IMG/VR virus record: IMGVR_UViG_3300007770_001109
Span: 1 to 25,724 of that record
Length of the DNA stretch: 25,724 nt
Reading direction: 5' to 3' (one strand)
Source: a virus
This document shows positions 7,438 through 14,792 of the stretch, piece by piece (the stretch's first letter is position 1; each line of letters starts with the position of its first letter). The position numbers and the translations under genes are program-made. The notes below the pieces were generated by a model that made no database searches, was not told the origin of the DNA, and was given only the letters and a program-made list of their open reading frames with translations.

Positions 7438-8149
7438 TTAACTCCTTAAACTTTTCATAAATACAATTTTGATATTTAACCGTCATGTGTGATAAATCTC
7501 GTGCCTCCAATGAATCATCTGTAGATTTATCATAGTCATAAAATGATTCCGCTAATTTTACATAATAATAATTACATCCAATTTCCTTTGACAATCCTTT
7601 AATAGCATTAATATAAGTTTCCTCTATAAATTCACAATATCCTTCATCACAAAGAAAATCTAAATAAAAATCTTTATGTTTGAACTCACTCCAATTATTC
7701 ATTTGAAGTAATTCACTTTTGTTAAAAAACTCAAATCTAGAGTGATTAATAGTAAAATGAAATATATTTTTTATCTTTAAATGATCTTTCCATCCATATA
7801 ATAATCTATAATCAGTCTGTATGCCATGTCCACCTTGACTAAGATTCCAAAACTTTCCACCTACATCTTGATTTATTTTATATGACCAGGTATTTTCTAA
7901 ATGATGTCCAGTACCCATTGTATTACTATCCCCAAGAAAAACATTACCTTCATCTACTTCATTAAAATCATCTGGTGTCCTGAATCCATAATTGTTAAAA
8001 CTATATTTTATTGGATTTTCTTTATAATGTCTTATTGATTTATTATCATTACCATACTTAATAGTATTTTTCTCAAATAACTCCAAAGAATCGGCAGTTG
8101 TCCATTTACAAATCGTATTAGATGGATAATCTGAAATTCTATAATTCAT
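7427..8149 (-). CDS. SGNH-hydrolase-like protein (third of three)
   Basis: The 240-residue protein carries SGNH/GDSL-type blocks. Block I is FLGDSNTMGTG (71-81, candidate nucleophile S75), a Gly segment is NLSQGGHGIQTD (102-113) and a C-terminal DLSH (D218, H221) forms the expected Asp-His pair. SGNH enzymes are esterases or acetyl-transferring/removing enzymes for lipids and carbohydrates. The N-terminal 65 residues lie outside the SGNH core and contain YGFRTPDDF, a segment often seen ahead of block I in phage and bacterial SGNH proteins. It overlaps its neighbours on both sides (4 and 11 bases). No signal peptide is present, so action in the cytoplasm or on virion components is more likely than secretion. 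Confidence 0.7.
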   Translation of the reverse strand: MNYRISDYPSNTICKWTTADSLELFEKNTIKYGNDNKSIRHYKENPIKYSFNNYGFRTPDDFNEVDEGNVFLGDSNTMGTGHHLENTWSYKINQDVGGKFWNLSQGGHGIQTDYRLLYGWKDHLKIKNIFHFTINHSRFEFFNKSELLQMNNWSEFKHKDFYLDFLCDEGYCEFIEETYINAIKGLSKEIGCNYYYVKLAESFYDYDKSTDDSLEARDLSHMTVKYQNCIYEKFKELNVK

Positions 8150-8781
8150 ATTAAACTTCTTATATATTTTGCTAAATTTTTATGTCCTTGCTCAGTAGGA
8201 TGTATTTTTCCATCTACTAATTCTAAAATTTTCTTTGTATCTAAAACTGACTTTGGTAATTCATTTTCTATTTGTTCATCTGCAATTGGATGAAATTGAT
8301 ACAACTTTTGATTAAATTCTTTACATATAGCATCTACCGACCACATATATCTCACTAATCTACGTTTAACATCATTTTCATCATAATATTCTTCATAATA
8401 CTCTTTAGCATTTTTATCTTCTTCAATCAAATTAAGTGTTATTCCACTATAGAATCCACCTTTGTTAGACCAAATTTCGGTTCTATGTGAAAATGTCCAT
8501 TGAATTACATAAATACTTTTCTTTTTATTGTTCAAAATATGATCAAAAAATGTTCTGAAGATTCTATCGTTACTACCACCTCTCCAACCATAATTTTCAA
8601 CTTTACAACTTAATAAATTCCCAAGAATATATGGATAACTTTTTTTAGATGGTTTATGATATTTTAATTTAAGTGGCATAAAATTTCTCTCATCTTCCAT
8701 ATCTTCATACCAATTTGGTAAATCATCTAATTCATCACCGAAAGTAAATGAACAACCAAACGCTATAACATTGTCATTCAT
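8146..8781 (-). CDS. SGNH-hydrolase-like protein (second of three)
   Basis: The 211-residue protein starts almost directly with block I, AFGCSFTFGDEL (7-18), where S11 is the candidate nucleophile after a Gly-Cys. It continues with NYGWRGGSNDRIFR (63-76), IQWTFSHRTEIW (93-104) and the C-terminal DGKIHPTEQGHKN (190-202), whose D190 and H194 fit the Asp-His pair. The GCS form replaces GDS, a common variant in phage SGNH-like proteins. It overlaps the previous gene by eight bases and the next by four. The resemblance to the neighbour at 8774-9448 (GCSxTxG, GGS.D, IQW) suggests these two arose by duplication. The substrate is unknown. Confidence 0.65.
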   Translation of the reverse strand: MNDNVIAFGCSFTFGDELDDLPNWYEDMEDERNFMPLKLKYHKPSKKSYPYILGNLLSCKVENYGWRGGSNDRIFRTFFDHILNNKKKSIYVIQWTFSHRTEIWSNKGGFYSGITLNLIEEDKNAKEYYEEYYDENDVKRRLVRYMWSVDAICKEFNQKLYQFHPIADEQIENELPKSVLDTKKILELVDGKIHPTEQGHKNLAKYIRSLI

Positions 8782-9448
8782 CTCTTATTAATTCCTTATA
8801 CAAATATTTCGAATAATTATCATACCATAATTCATTTGGATGGCCGTCTTTAAGTCTGTATTTATTTTCAGTATCTAAATAGAATGGAAACTTTAAAATA
8901 TTATCAATATTATATAATTCAAATAACTCTCTTTGTTCGTGTCCAATCTTCGGTGATAAATTATAAACTTTTTTAAATGAATTTATCACTTGTAAATTAG
9001 ATAAATTTCTACTAATAACATAATCCCAATCAGCAATTTTACTAAAAGGTTTTGTTATATCCTTTCCATCATTTGGATAATATCCAACATATTCACCTTC
9101 ATTAAAATACATTCTTCTGTCAAAATTTGGCCATTGAATAACTACACAATCTATATCAAGTTTCTTTATAACTTTATTGTAAATGACATAAGCTAAATCT
9201 ATACTCCCACCTGGAACTCCAAAATTCAAACAATTGAATTCATCATTAGATAGTTTTTGGATTTGTGAAGGATAAGTATCTTCATTTTTTACTCCTTCAC
9301 CATATGTGAGAGAACATCCAAAAAATGCTATATTTTTTTTATATCTTTCTGTATTTAAATCAAGTGGTCTGTGTGAATGTCCAAATACATTTTCATAATT
9401 GTCAAGATAAATATTAAGATTCGATAAAACGATATTTTCATAATTCAT
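8774..9448 (-). CDS. SGNH-hydrolase-like protein (first of three)
   Basis: The 224-residue protein shows FFGCSLTYGEGV (42-53, candidate nucleophile S46), LNFGVPGGSIDLAY (74-87), VVIQWPNFDRRMYF (102-115) and a C-terminal DGHPN (201-205), where D201 and H203 stand in for the family's Asp-x-x-His. The tighter Asp-x-His spacing is a deviation that could affect catalysis. The block order matches the neighbour at 8146-8781, supporting a tandem duplication. The start overlaps the end of the aaRS-like/GNAT gene by 11 bases. No membrane segment or signal peptide is visible. An acyl-ester hydrolase or acyltransferase on a glycan or lipid is the likeliest class. Confidence 0.65.
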   Translation of the reverse strand: MNYENIVLSNLNIYLDNYENVFGHSHRPLDLNTERYKKNIAFFGCSLTYGEGVKNEDTYPSQIQKLSNDEFNCLNFGVPGGSIDLAYVIYNKVIKKLDIDCVVIQWPNFDRRMYFNEGEYVGYYPNDGKDITKPFSKIADWDYVISRNLSNLQVINSFKKVYNLSPKIGHEQRELFELYNIDNILKFPFYLDTENKYRLKDGHPNELWYDNYSKYLYKELIRDE

Positions 9449-10850
9449 TTATTTCACCAAATTCTTCTATCCAATTAGAACCAACGTGTCCCATCTTTTT
9501 CACAATCTTTAAAGATTTCCAATTCCAACCATCTTGATAATTTACATCAGTAGTGTAACCATTATTATAACTCCAATTATATGAAGCTGAAATAAAATCT
9601 TTTATAAATGTAGGATATTTTCTATTACTTCTATATTTTGGATGACAATACCAATGACCTGAATAATGATAATTTTCAGGTAAATTAACTTCAGCACTCC
9701 AAGAATCGTGATCTTTTATTATAAAACTATTAGTAAAATACCAATCCCATTGAACTCCCATTCCATTATGAAATGCAATTTTTAAAATATGTCCTTCTTT
9801 AATCCTTTCTACTGCATCTACAAATGTCCAATTATACTTCCAACCTATCTCTTTATCACATTCCCATAATCCTAATTTAATTTCTGATTCTCGTCTGTAT
9901 AAAGAATCTAAATCAGTAATAACCTCGAACTCTATATCTTTAAAATCCACATCTATATCTTTATAATTTCCCATGTCATTCTTAGCAAACCACCAATTCT
10001 CATCACCAAGTCTATACCAACCAACCTCATTCTCTACAACATTTTTATATCCATGTTTTTTATTTTTATTAAAATAAACAGGATAATTAAAATTAACATC
10101 TTCACCTTTTTGACTTATCAGAGCATACATAAGTCTTTCTAATCCCCAACCCCAACATCCAGAGGAAACGTCTTTTGTTTGAGTATTTTTTATATTAAAT
10201 CTATTATGATACAATTTACCAACAAAATTAAAAGAACCAACTGGTAAATACTTTTTCTCATTTGGAAAATATAATTTAAATTCTATCTTCGTACCATTCA
10301 TTCTTTGAGCTCTTCTTTTAGCCTCAACATTAGTACCAAAAAATGGATCTGTGGCGTTTTCAAATTTATAATCTAACTTCAGATATTCAAAAATCAGTCT
10401 TACATATTCTACTGATTTAGCAAAACAATTTTCAACATAATCATGACTACCTATATGAACAATTTCTTGTCCTGTAAAATTTATTAATCTTGTTAAATCA
10501 TTCAATTCACCTTCTTCAAATCTACTACATTTACCAGTTAAAATATGAGTCTTATTACCATCTACAAAATCATCAGCATAATAAGAATACATATGATAGC
10601 ACACGGTTGGTGAATTCATTCCTATATCAGAACCATCTAAATGTCTATGTACCATTTGAGCCTGATTAGAAAATGAATTAGTATAATTACTTCGAGTTGT
10701 ATTTTCTGGTGATAATATGGATGGTGTTAATAATTCTGTACCATCAAAAACATCTTTTATAAAAGATTTAGTTTTTTCTTGTATTTGATAATATAAATCA
10801 ACATACCTATCACTTAAAACAAATAACCCATTACCAATTTGTTTGTACAT
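9438..10850 (-). CDS. Amino acid:carrier-protein-ligase-like (class II aaRS homologue) fused to GNAT-like domain
   Basis: Residues ~20-265 of this 470-residue protein resemble amino acid:[carrier protein] ligases, truncated SerRS homologues that load amino acids on carrier proteins instead of tRNA. Matches include SPENTTRSNYTNSF, PTVCYHMY (C84), motif 2 around CSRFEEGE (R110), GQEIVHIGS (E129), ATDPFFG (166-172), SFNFVGKLYHNRFNI and motif 3 SGCWGWGLER (C232). C84, E129 and C232 fit the Cys-Glu-Cys zinc site of atypical SerRS enzymes and these ligases. No tRNA-binding coiled coil is present. The C-terminal ~160 residues are Trp-rich and end like a GNAT acyltransferase: HWYCHPKYRSNRKYPTFIKD, then WNWKSLKIVKKMGH. 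The frame is open from a TTG at 10871, but the ATG at 10850 has AAGGA five bases upstream. No acyl-carrier protein is seen nearby. Confidence 0.65.
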   Translation of the reverse strand: MYKQIGNGLFVLSDRYVDLYYQIQEKTKSFIKDVFDGTELLTPSILSPENTTRSNYTNSFSNQAQMVHRHLDGSDIGMNSPTVCYHMYSYYADDFVDGNKTHILTGKCSRFEEGELNDLTRLINFTGQEIVHIGSHDYVENCFAKSVEYVRLIFEYLKLDYKFENATDPFFGTNVEAKRRAQRMNGTKIEFKLYFPNEKKYLPVGSFNFVGKLYHNRFNIKNTQTKDVSSGCWGWGLERLMYALISQKGEDVNFNYPVYFNKNKKHGYKNVVENEVGWYRLGDENWWFAKNDMGNYKDIDVDFKDIEFEVITDLDSLYRRESEIKLGLWECDKEIGWKYNWTFVDAVERIKEGHILKIAFHNGMGVQWDWYFTNSFIIKDHDSWSAEVNLPENYHYSGHWYCHPKYRSNRKYPTFIKDFISASYNWSYNNGYTTDVNYQDGWNWKSLKIVKKMGHVGSNWIEEFGEINEL

Positions 10851-10855
10851 TATAT

Positions 10856-10860
10856 TCCTT
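10856..10860 (-). promoter_or_regulatory. Ribosome binding site supporting the ATG start at 10850
   Basis: The minus strand reads AAGGA, then ATATA, then ATG at 10850-10848. The alternative TTG at 10871 has a GGAGGAG directly abutting it with no spacer, which is too close to serve that codon. The shorter protein is therefore preferred, although the GGAGGAG about 20 bases upstream of the ATG is unexplained. Confidence 0.5.
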
Positions 10861-10898
10861 ATTACTTTCAACTCCTCCAGATAAACAAGCTAATATTT

Positions 10899-11144
10899 TC
10901 AAATATCTAACCCCGTACCCTCGGTAAATAATTTTGGAACCACTCCACAATTTCCACAACTATATACTTGAACTGGTGCTATTACTTCCTGACCAGTCGG
11001 TGATATTATTGCAGAAACCTTCTTTATTACATATGAATTAATAAAAAGATAATTACCACATTCATCACACTTCAAAGTATCTGCTTTTGACAAATCTACT
11101 TGTTTTTGTGGGCTAGCTAATGGTTTCATTGGTTTTGTACTCAT
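10899..11144 (-). CDS. Small zinc-ribbon-like protein of unknown function
   Basis: The 81-residue protein has two CxxC knuckles, CDEC (26-29) and CGNC (63-66), about 33 residues apart, as in a zinc ribbon. A short N-terminal tail (KPLASPQKQVDLSKAD) precedes them. I recall similar small ribbon proteins in marine T4-like phages, without a defined role. It has a strong GAGGAG ribosome binding site seven bases before the ATG. It begins one base after the HldE-type kinase gene and stops 48 bases before the ATG of the aaRS-like/GNAT gene. It lacks the DSL serine motif of acyl-carrier proteins, so it is not the missing carrier. It could be a nucleic-acid or protein-binding adaptor. Confidence 0.7.
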   Translation of the reverse strand: MSTKPMKPLASPQKQVDLSKADTLKCDECGNYLFINSYVIKKVSAIISPTGQEVIAPVQVYSCGNCGVVPKLFTEGTGLDI

Positions 11145-11145
11145 T

Positions 11146-11940
11146 TTATAACTCCTCTAAATTAACTGTTGCTACTCCGTGTTTTTGTACTACATGGGTG
11201 GTACACTTTTGTGCAAATTCTATTGCACTTTCTATATTATTTGTATCTAAATAACCCCGAACTAATCCTGCAATGAATGTATCTCCTGCTCCACTTACAT
11301 CCTTGACAGGAACTTCTTCTACTGTAAAGTCTTTTCCATTCCATCTACAACCTTTACTACCTAATGTAACAATAAGTTTTTCTTCAAATCCTTTTTCTGA
11401 TAACATCTCATGGTTTTTCTGGTATTCTAACTCATTTATCTTAATATAATCTGCGTCTTTAACCCACTCACCAAGTTTCTTTTTAGTATCAATAAATACA
11501 TTCTTATTATTTTTACAAATATATTCAATGTCACTTTCTTCTAAAAATCCTTTACAATAATCTGATATGATAATTGCATCATAATAGTTTTCAGTCGTTG
11601 AACCAAATCCGAATGGAGCTCTTTCAAATTTATTCTTTATAATTCCTTTTAATAAAGTTTCTTCAATTCTTTCACAATAATCATGTTCATCAACTCTTAA
11701 TACCATTTGACCTGAACGATTTTCTACATATCTTTTTTTAATAATACTATTTTTATTTGTTACGGTATGAATGTGCATATCTAATGATTCAACATTATTT
11801 GCAACATTTTTTGCCATACCATCATTTTTTTCTGTATGTGTTGGTTTAAAAACTGGGATAGGCGCTTCAGGACTTATTCTTTCTATGTCTCCATAGGTAA
11901 AAACATCCTTACAACTATCTCCTATAACTAATACATTCAT
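11146..11940 (-). CDS. PfkB-family sugar kinase, HldE/RfaE kinase-domain-like
   Basis: The 264-residue protein resembles the kinase half of HldE, which phosphorylates D-glycero-D-manno-heptose 7-phosphate in LPS-core or capsule heptose synthesis. Typical stretches are VLVIGDSCKDVFTYG (3-17), RISPEAPIPVF (21-31), a Gly/Asn segment GMAKNVANNV (41-50), RSGQMVLRVDEHD (75-87) and the PfkB active-site motif DVSGAGDTF (214-222) with D220 as the catalytic base. The cytidylyltransferase half of bifunctional HldE is absent. At 264 residues it is also shorter than the usual ~320-residue kinase domain. A four-base ATGA overlap couples it to the GT25 gene upstream. The substrate, heptose phosphate or another sugar, is inferred. 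Confidence 0.78.
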   Translation of the reverse strand: MNVLVIGDSCKDVFTYGDIERISPEAPIPVFKPTHTEKNDGMAKNVANNVESLDMHIHTVTNKNSIIKKRYVENRSGQMVLRVDEHDYCERIEETLLKGIIKNKFERAPFGFGSTTENYYDAIIISDYCKGFLEESDIEYICKNNKNVFIDTKKKLGEWVKDADYIKINELEYQKNHEMLSEKGFEEKLIVTLGSKGCRWNGKDFTVEEVPVKDVSGAGDTFIAGLVRGYLDTNNIESAIEFAQKCTTHVVQKHGVATVNLEEL

Positions 11941-12629
11941 TTTATTTTCTCCTTATCATAATAAAAATTCTTATCGGATGGTGGAGTTGTATTAGAATCA
12001 CCATTATCTATTTGATATGCCAATCGTTGATTTGTAATATAAGCATTTAATAATCCCTTTCTGACTACTCGATGTGTCATATCAGAATCGACTGCCATTT
12101 TAGGATATTTTAGATGTTTTAAAAATACTTTACAAGCCTTTTTGTTGACCATAAAGCATTGATTACCTGGTTTATAGTCATATGTTGAAAAAAAATTATT
12201 AATTTTCTCTTTAATGACTAAATCAGATTTTATATAACCAAAATGAACCATATCCCAATCCTTTGGAATGTGTTTTATACATTCATTAAATTTTTCTTCA
12301 AAATCACCTATACAAACACAATCATCTTCAATTATAAGTATATTACCATAATCTTTATTTATATTTTTTTTATATATTTCAAGAAAGGTTTTATGTAAAC
12401 CAACTGACCCAGGTGTCAATGATTTACCCAATTTAAATCCTGATCTTTTAGTCTCATAAAGTTCGCCTAATAACTTTTCCTTTTTATAATTTATTTTTTT
12501 ACCATCTATTGCAGGAAATCTCTCTGTTTTAGATAATAACGGAATTTTACTTAATTGATTTTCCATTTTTTTTCGTCTATCTTGACGATAATCTAAATTT
12601 ATATAATAAGATTTATGAAACATATTCAT
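11937..12629 (-). CDS. Glycosyltransferase family 25 protein
   Basis: The 230-residue protein shows the GT25 (LPS biosynthesis) pattern. It has an N-terminal YYINLDYRQDRRKKM (8-22), a FPAIDGK turn (38-44), LTPGSVGLHKTFLEIY (71-86) in the position of the family's GxxGCxxSH segment, and ILIIEDDC (97-104) with the acidic EDD that binds the nucleotide sugar and metal. GT25 enzymes add a sugar, often galactose, to LPS core or to hydroxylysine in collagen-like proteins. It follows the ATP-grasp-like gene with a 17-base overlap. Two in-frame ATGs lie two codons apart; the second (12623) is better spaced from AAGGA. The acceptor is unknown; a phage or host surface glycan is likely. Confidence 0.8.
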   Translation of the reverse strand: MNMFHKSYYINLDYRQDRRKKMENQLSKIPLLSKTERFPAIDGKKINYKKEKLLGELYETKRSGFKLGKSLTPGSVGLHKTFLEIYKKNINKDYGNILIIEDDCVCIGDFEEKFNECIKHIPKDWDMVHFGYIKSDLVIKEKINNFFSTYDYKPGNQCFMVNKKACKVFLKHLKYPKMAVDSDMTHRVVRKGLLNAYITNQRLAYQIDNGDSNTTPPSDKNFYYDKEKIK

Positions 12630-13467
12630 ATTCCTTTGAATCCTTAAAATAACCTTTATACCTTGATTTTAATGATAAACCCAATCTATTTTCTATCTCA
12701 GATTTAATACTTGAATATTGATACTCTGGTATATCAATTGGTTGTAAATTCTCATAATCAGTTATATCAATAGATATATTTTTTCCACATAAATGATAAG
12801 TATTCAAATAATAATCTGATACTATATAATCTTCACAATACTCGTCCACAAAAGCATCTTGATAATCTTCCTTGTCAAAAAGATAAATACCCTTTCCCGA
12901 ATCAAGTTCGGTATCTTTCATAACAAAATCTGGTACACCATTACCCTTTTCAGTTACATCCTCTAATCTTAATATTTGTTTTGGAAAATTAAGTTTATCT
13001 CCCAAATATTGTCTTACCCATCTTTTATTTGTAGATAAATGTTCAATAAATGCAAACTCACGATTAAATGTTTGTTGAAAATTGAAAATTGATGGATCAT
13101 CAGAAAAATCCATATAAACAAAATCTCCGACATCTTCGTTCACCGTTTTTATTTTTATCTCCTTTTCCATTAAATTATATAAACTTCCATCACGACCTAC
13201 ATTCCAAAACACAAGTTTACTATAATTGTTATTTACTAAAAAATCTTGTAGAATACTCAAATCAAGTTGAGTTTTGGAAGTTACGGTTGCGGCTGTATCT
13301 ATTTCTAAAAAATACAATTTGCCATCCTTTGGTATTAAAGAAGTCTTAACTAATATAAAATGATTAGACAACTCCATATATTCTTTCATATCTGATGAAA
13401 TCGATTCGTGAAAAATATCAGATTGTTTTTTAATTATCGGAATATAAATATTTAAATCAAAGTTCAT
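12613..13467 (-). CDS. ATP-grasp-like protein, relative of the one at 5295-6857
   Basis: The 284-residue protein has no certain family name but shares landmarks, in the same order, with the N-terminal half of the 520-residue protein at 5295-6857. These are DGKLYFLEIDTA (48-59) against SGSLKLIEINTD; a KLVFWNVGRDGSLY segment against EVKVHHSDYAYY; GDKLNF against VDKLNL; and VPDFVMKDTELDSGKG (178-193) against IPDFVWKVSTMDTGAG. The VMK...GKG segment resembles the ATP-binding lysine and glycine loop of ATP-grasp ligases, which join carboxylates to amines or thiols. No Hint-like region is present here. The frame opens at 13524, but an AAGGAGG ribosome binding site supports the ATG at 13467, which cuts the overlap with the upstream gene to 11 bases. 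It sits between two GT25-like genes. Confidence 0.55.
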   Translation of the reverse strand: MNFDLNIYIPIIKKQSDIFHESISSDMKEYMELSNHFILVKTSLIPKDGKLYFLEIDTAATVTSKTQLDLSILQDFLVNNNYSKLVFWNVGRDGSLYNLMEKEIKIKTVNEDVGDFVYMDFSDDPSIFNFQQTFNREFAFIEHLSTNKRWVRQYLGDKLNFPKQILRLEDVTEKGNGVPDFVMKDTELDSGKGIYLFDKEDYQDAFVDEYCEDYIVSDYYLNTYHLCGKNISIDITDYENLQPIDIPEYQYSSIKSEIENRLGLSLKSRYKGYFKDSKEYEYVS

Positions 13468-14230
13468 CCCAAGCCTCCTTACCTCTCGGTAATCTCCCAC
13501 CTTTGTATAAAAGATATCGTTCATTTTGTATTAATGAAAAGGTTTGGTTTTGGTATGCACAGTAGGGTAAATAGTCTGCTATTTCTATATTCTCTCTATT
13601 AATATGAATATCTGCAGGAAGTATACCTTTTACTTTCGATTTTTCTATCAATTTTTTTGCTACATTGGGTGTTATGACATAAGAATGTGCTCCGTGTAAA
13701 AAATACTCTTGACAATGACATCCCTGATATTCGAAAACCTTATCTGTACATTCACATTCTCTAATAGAGAATCCCTTTTTCTTCATTTTTCTTTTTTTAA
13801 TTATTTCTCCCCAATTCTCATTAAAATCAATTTTTTTTGGTTTTTTTGGGGTTTCGTCCCATAATGGTTCACCAATATTTACTACACCTTCAAACTCATA
13901 ATCTATATATTTTTTCTTAAAAATAGTATCATGTTCTAAAATCATAATTCTCTTATTCAACTCAATACAATGTTCCCATAGTGAATAATGACTAAAAAAA
14001 CAAGATAACGCAGGATCTAAAAGTTGCCATTTTGTCCAATGTGCATCATAATCTAAAAGTTTAAAATTATATTTTTCAAGTAACTCCTTTCCCTCATTTT
14101 TATGATAACCATCCCACAATTCAACATCTATTTTTCCAACATTTTTAGCTGAATTAATTGTATTTAATGCAGATTCATAACTAAGTTTATTTGATGAAAC
14201 ATGAATTACATATTTTTTAAAATCCGACAT
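13457..14230 (-). CDS. GT25-like glycosyltransferase
   Basis: The 257-residue protein is a more divergent GT25-like enzyme than its neighbour at 11937-12629. It begins YVIHVSSNKLSYESALNTI (7-25). It has LSCFFSHYSLWEHC (75-88), corresponding to the family's GxxGCxxSH region, then RIMILEHDTIF (94-104) with EHD in place of EDD. The C-terminal ADIHINRENIEIADYLPYC and YQNQTFSLI match the P.D......P....Q.....S pattern. A Cys-rich stretch (ECECTDKVFEYQGCHC) in the middle is unusual for the family and may bind metal. It overlaps the methyltransferase gene upstream by 14 bases. It probably transfers a sugar in the same pathway as the second GT25. Confidence 0.68.
   Translation of the reverse strand: MSDFKKYVIHVSSNKLSYESALNTINSAKNVGKIDVELWDGYHKNEGKELLEKYNFKLLDYDAHWTKWQLLDPALSCFFSHYSLWEHCIELNKRIMILEHDTIFKKKYIDYEFEGVVNIGEPLWDETPKKPKKIDFNENWGEIIKKRKMKKKGFSIRECECTDKVFEYQGCHCQEYFLHGAHSYVITPNVAKKLIEKSKVKGILPADIHINRENIEIADYLPYCAYQNQTFSLIQNERYLLYKGGRLPRGKEAWDEL
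13474..13480 (-). promoter_or_regulatory. Strong ribosome binding site fixing the ATP-grasp-like start
   Basis: The minus strand reads AAGGAGG, then six bases, then ATG at 13467-13465. The site is inside the last codons of the upstream glycosyltransferase gene and is among the strongest Shine-Dalgarno matches in the window. It argues against the longer frame beginning at 13524. Confidence 0.7.
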
Positions 14231-14792
14231 TTTTAATCCAACTTGAATCTACGAAACACTTATCAGGTTCACCAACTAACTCGTTTACAACATCACATAC
14301 GTCTTGAAATTCCTTATTATAATCATGACCACCGATTAGTCGTAGTGCCTTTAATTTTGGTAAATATAATTCTATATCTTTTAATACATCTTCATAATAA
14401 TGACTACCATCAATATAAACAAAATCAAATGATTTATCTTTGAATTTATCAACTACATTATAACTAAAATCTTGATGTAATGTAATGTTATCAAAAAACC
14501 TTGTATTCATATTAAACTCTTGTTTAACTTCCCCCCAATTATTTCCTAATAAATCATTGGCCTCCTCTTGTCCTTGAAATGGATCAATACAATGTATCTC
14601 TTTAAACATACCAGAAGAAGCAAATAAACAAGTTGACTCTCCCATATAACTACCAATTTCAATCATCTTTAAGTCACTTCTTCCTTTAAAAAAATCGTCT
14701 AACCAAATTATCATTTCTGATAGCCCTAAAAATAAATGATTACTCATATTGGATTTCCATTCATCCAAAGGGTTAAATCTTAGAGTATTCAT
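14217..14792 (-). CDS. Class I SAM-dependent methyltransferase (Methyltransf_24-like)
   Basis: The 191-residue protein shows a Rossmann-fold methyltransferase order. MIEIGSYMGEST (43-54) is motif I for SAM, EIHCIDPF is motif II, FDFVYIDGSHYYEDVLKDIE (123-142) covers motifs IV and V, and GGHDY follows. The DGSHxYxxVxxDIxxxxPxL pattern is typical of the Methyltransf_24 group, which often acts on sugars, such as O-methylation in surface glycans or antibiotics. The start overlaps the end of the radical SAM gene by 20 bases and the end overlaps the GT25-like gene by 14. The substrate is unknown, but a glycan fits the neighbours. Confidence 0.8.
   Translation of the reverse strand: MNTLRFNPLDEWKSNMSNHLFLGLSEMIIWLDDFFKGRSDLKMIEIGSYMGESTCLFASSGMFKEIHCIDPFQGQEEANDLLGNNWGEVKQEFNMNTRFFDNITLHQDFSYNVVDKFKDKSFDFVYIDGSHYYEDVLKDIELYLPKLKALRLIGGHDYNKEFQDVCDVVNELVGEPDKCFVDSSWIKNVGF

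Noticed and set aside
10899-11144. Acyl-carrier protein partner for the aaRS-like ligase
   Set aside because: The size is right, but the protein has two CxxC knuckles and lacks the DSL phosphopantetheine site, so it is a zinc ribbon.
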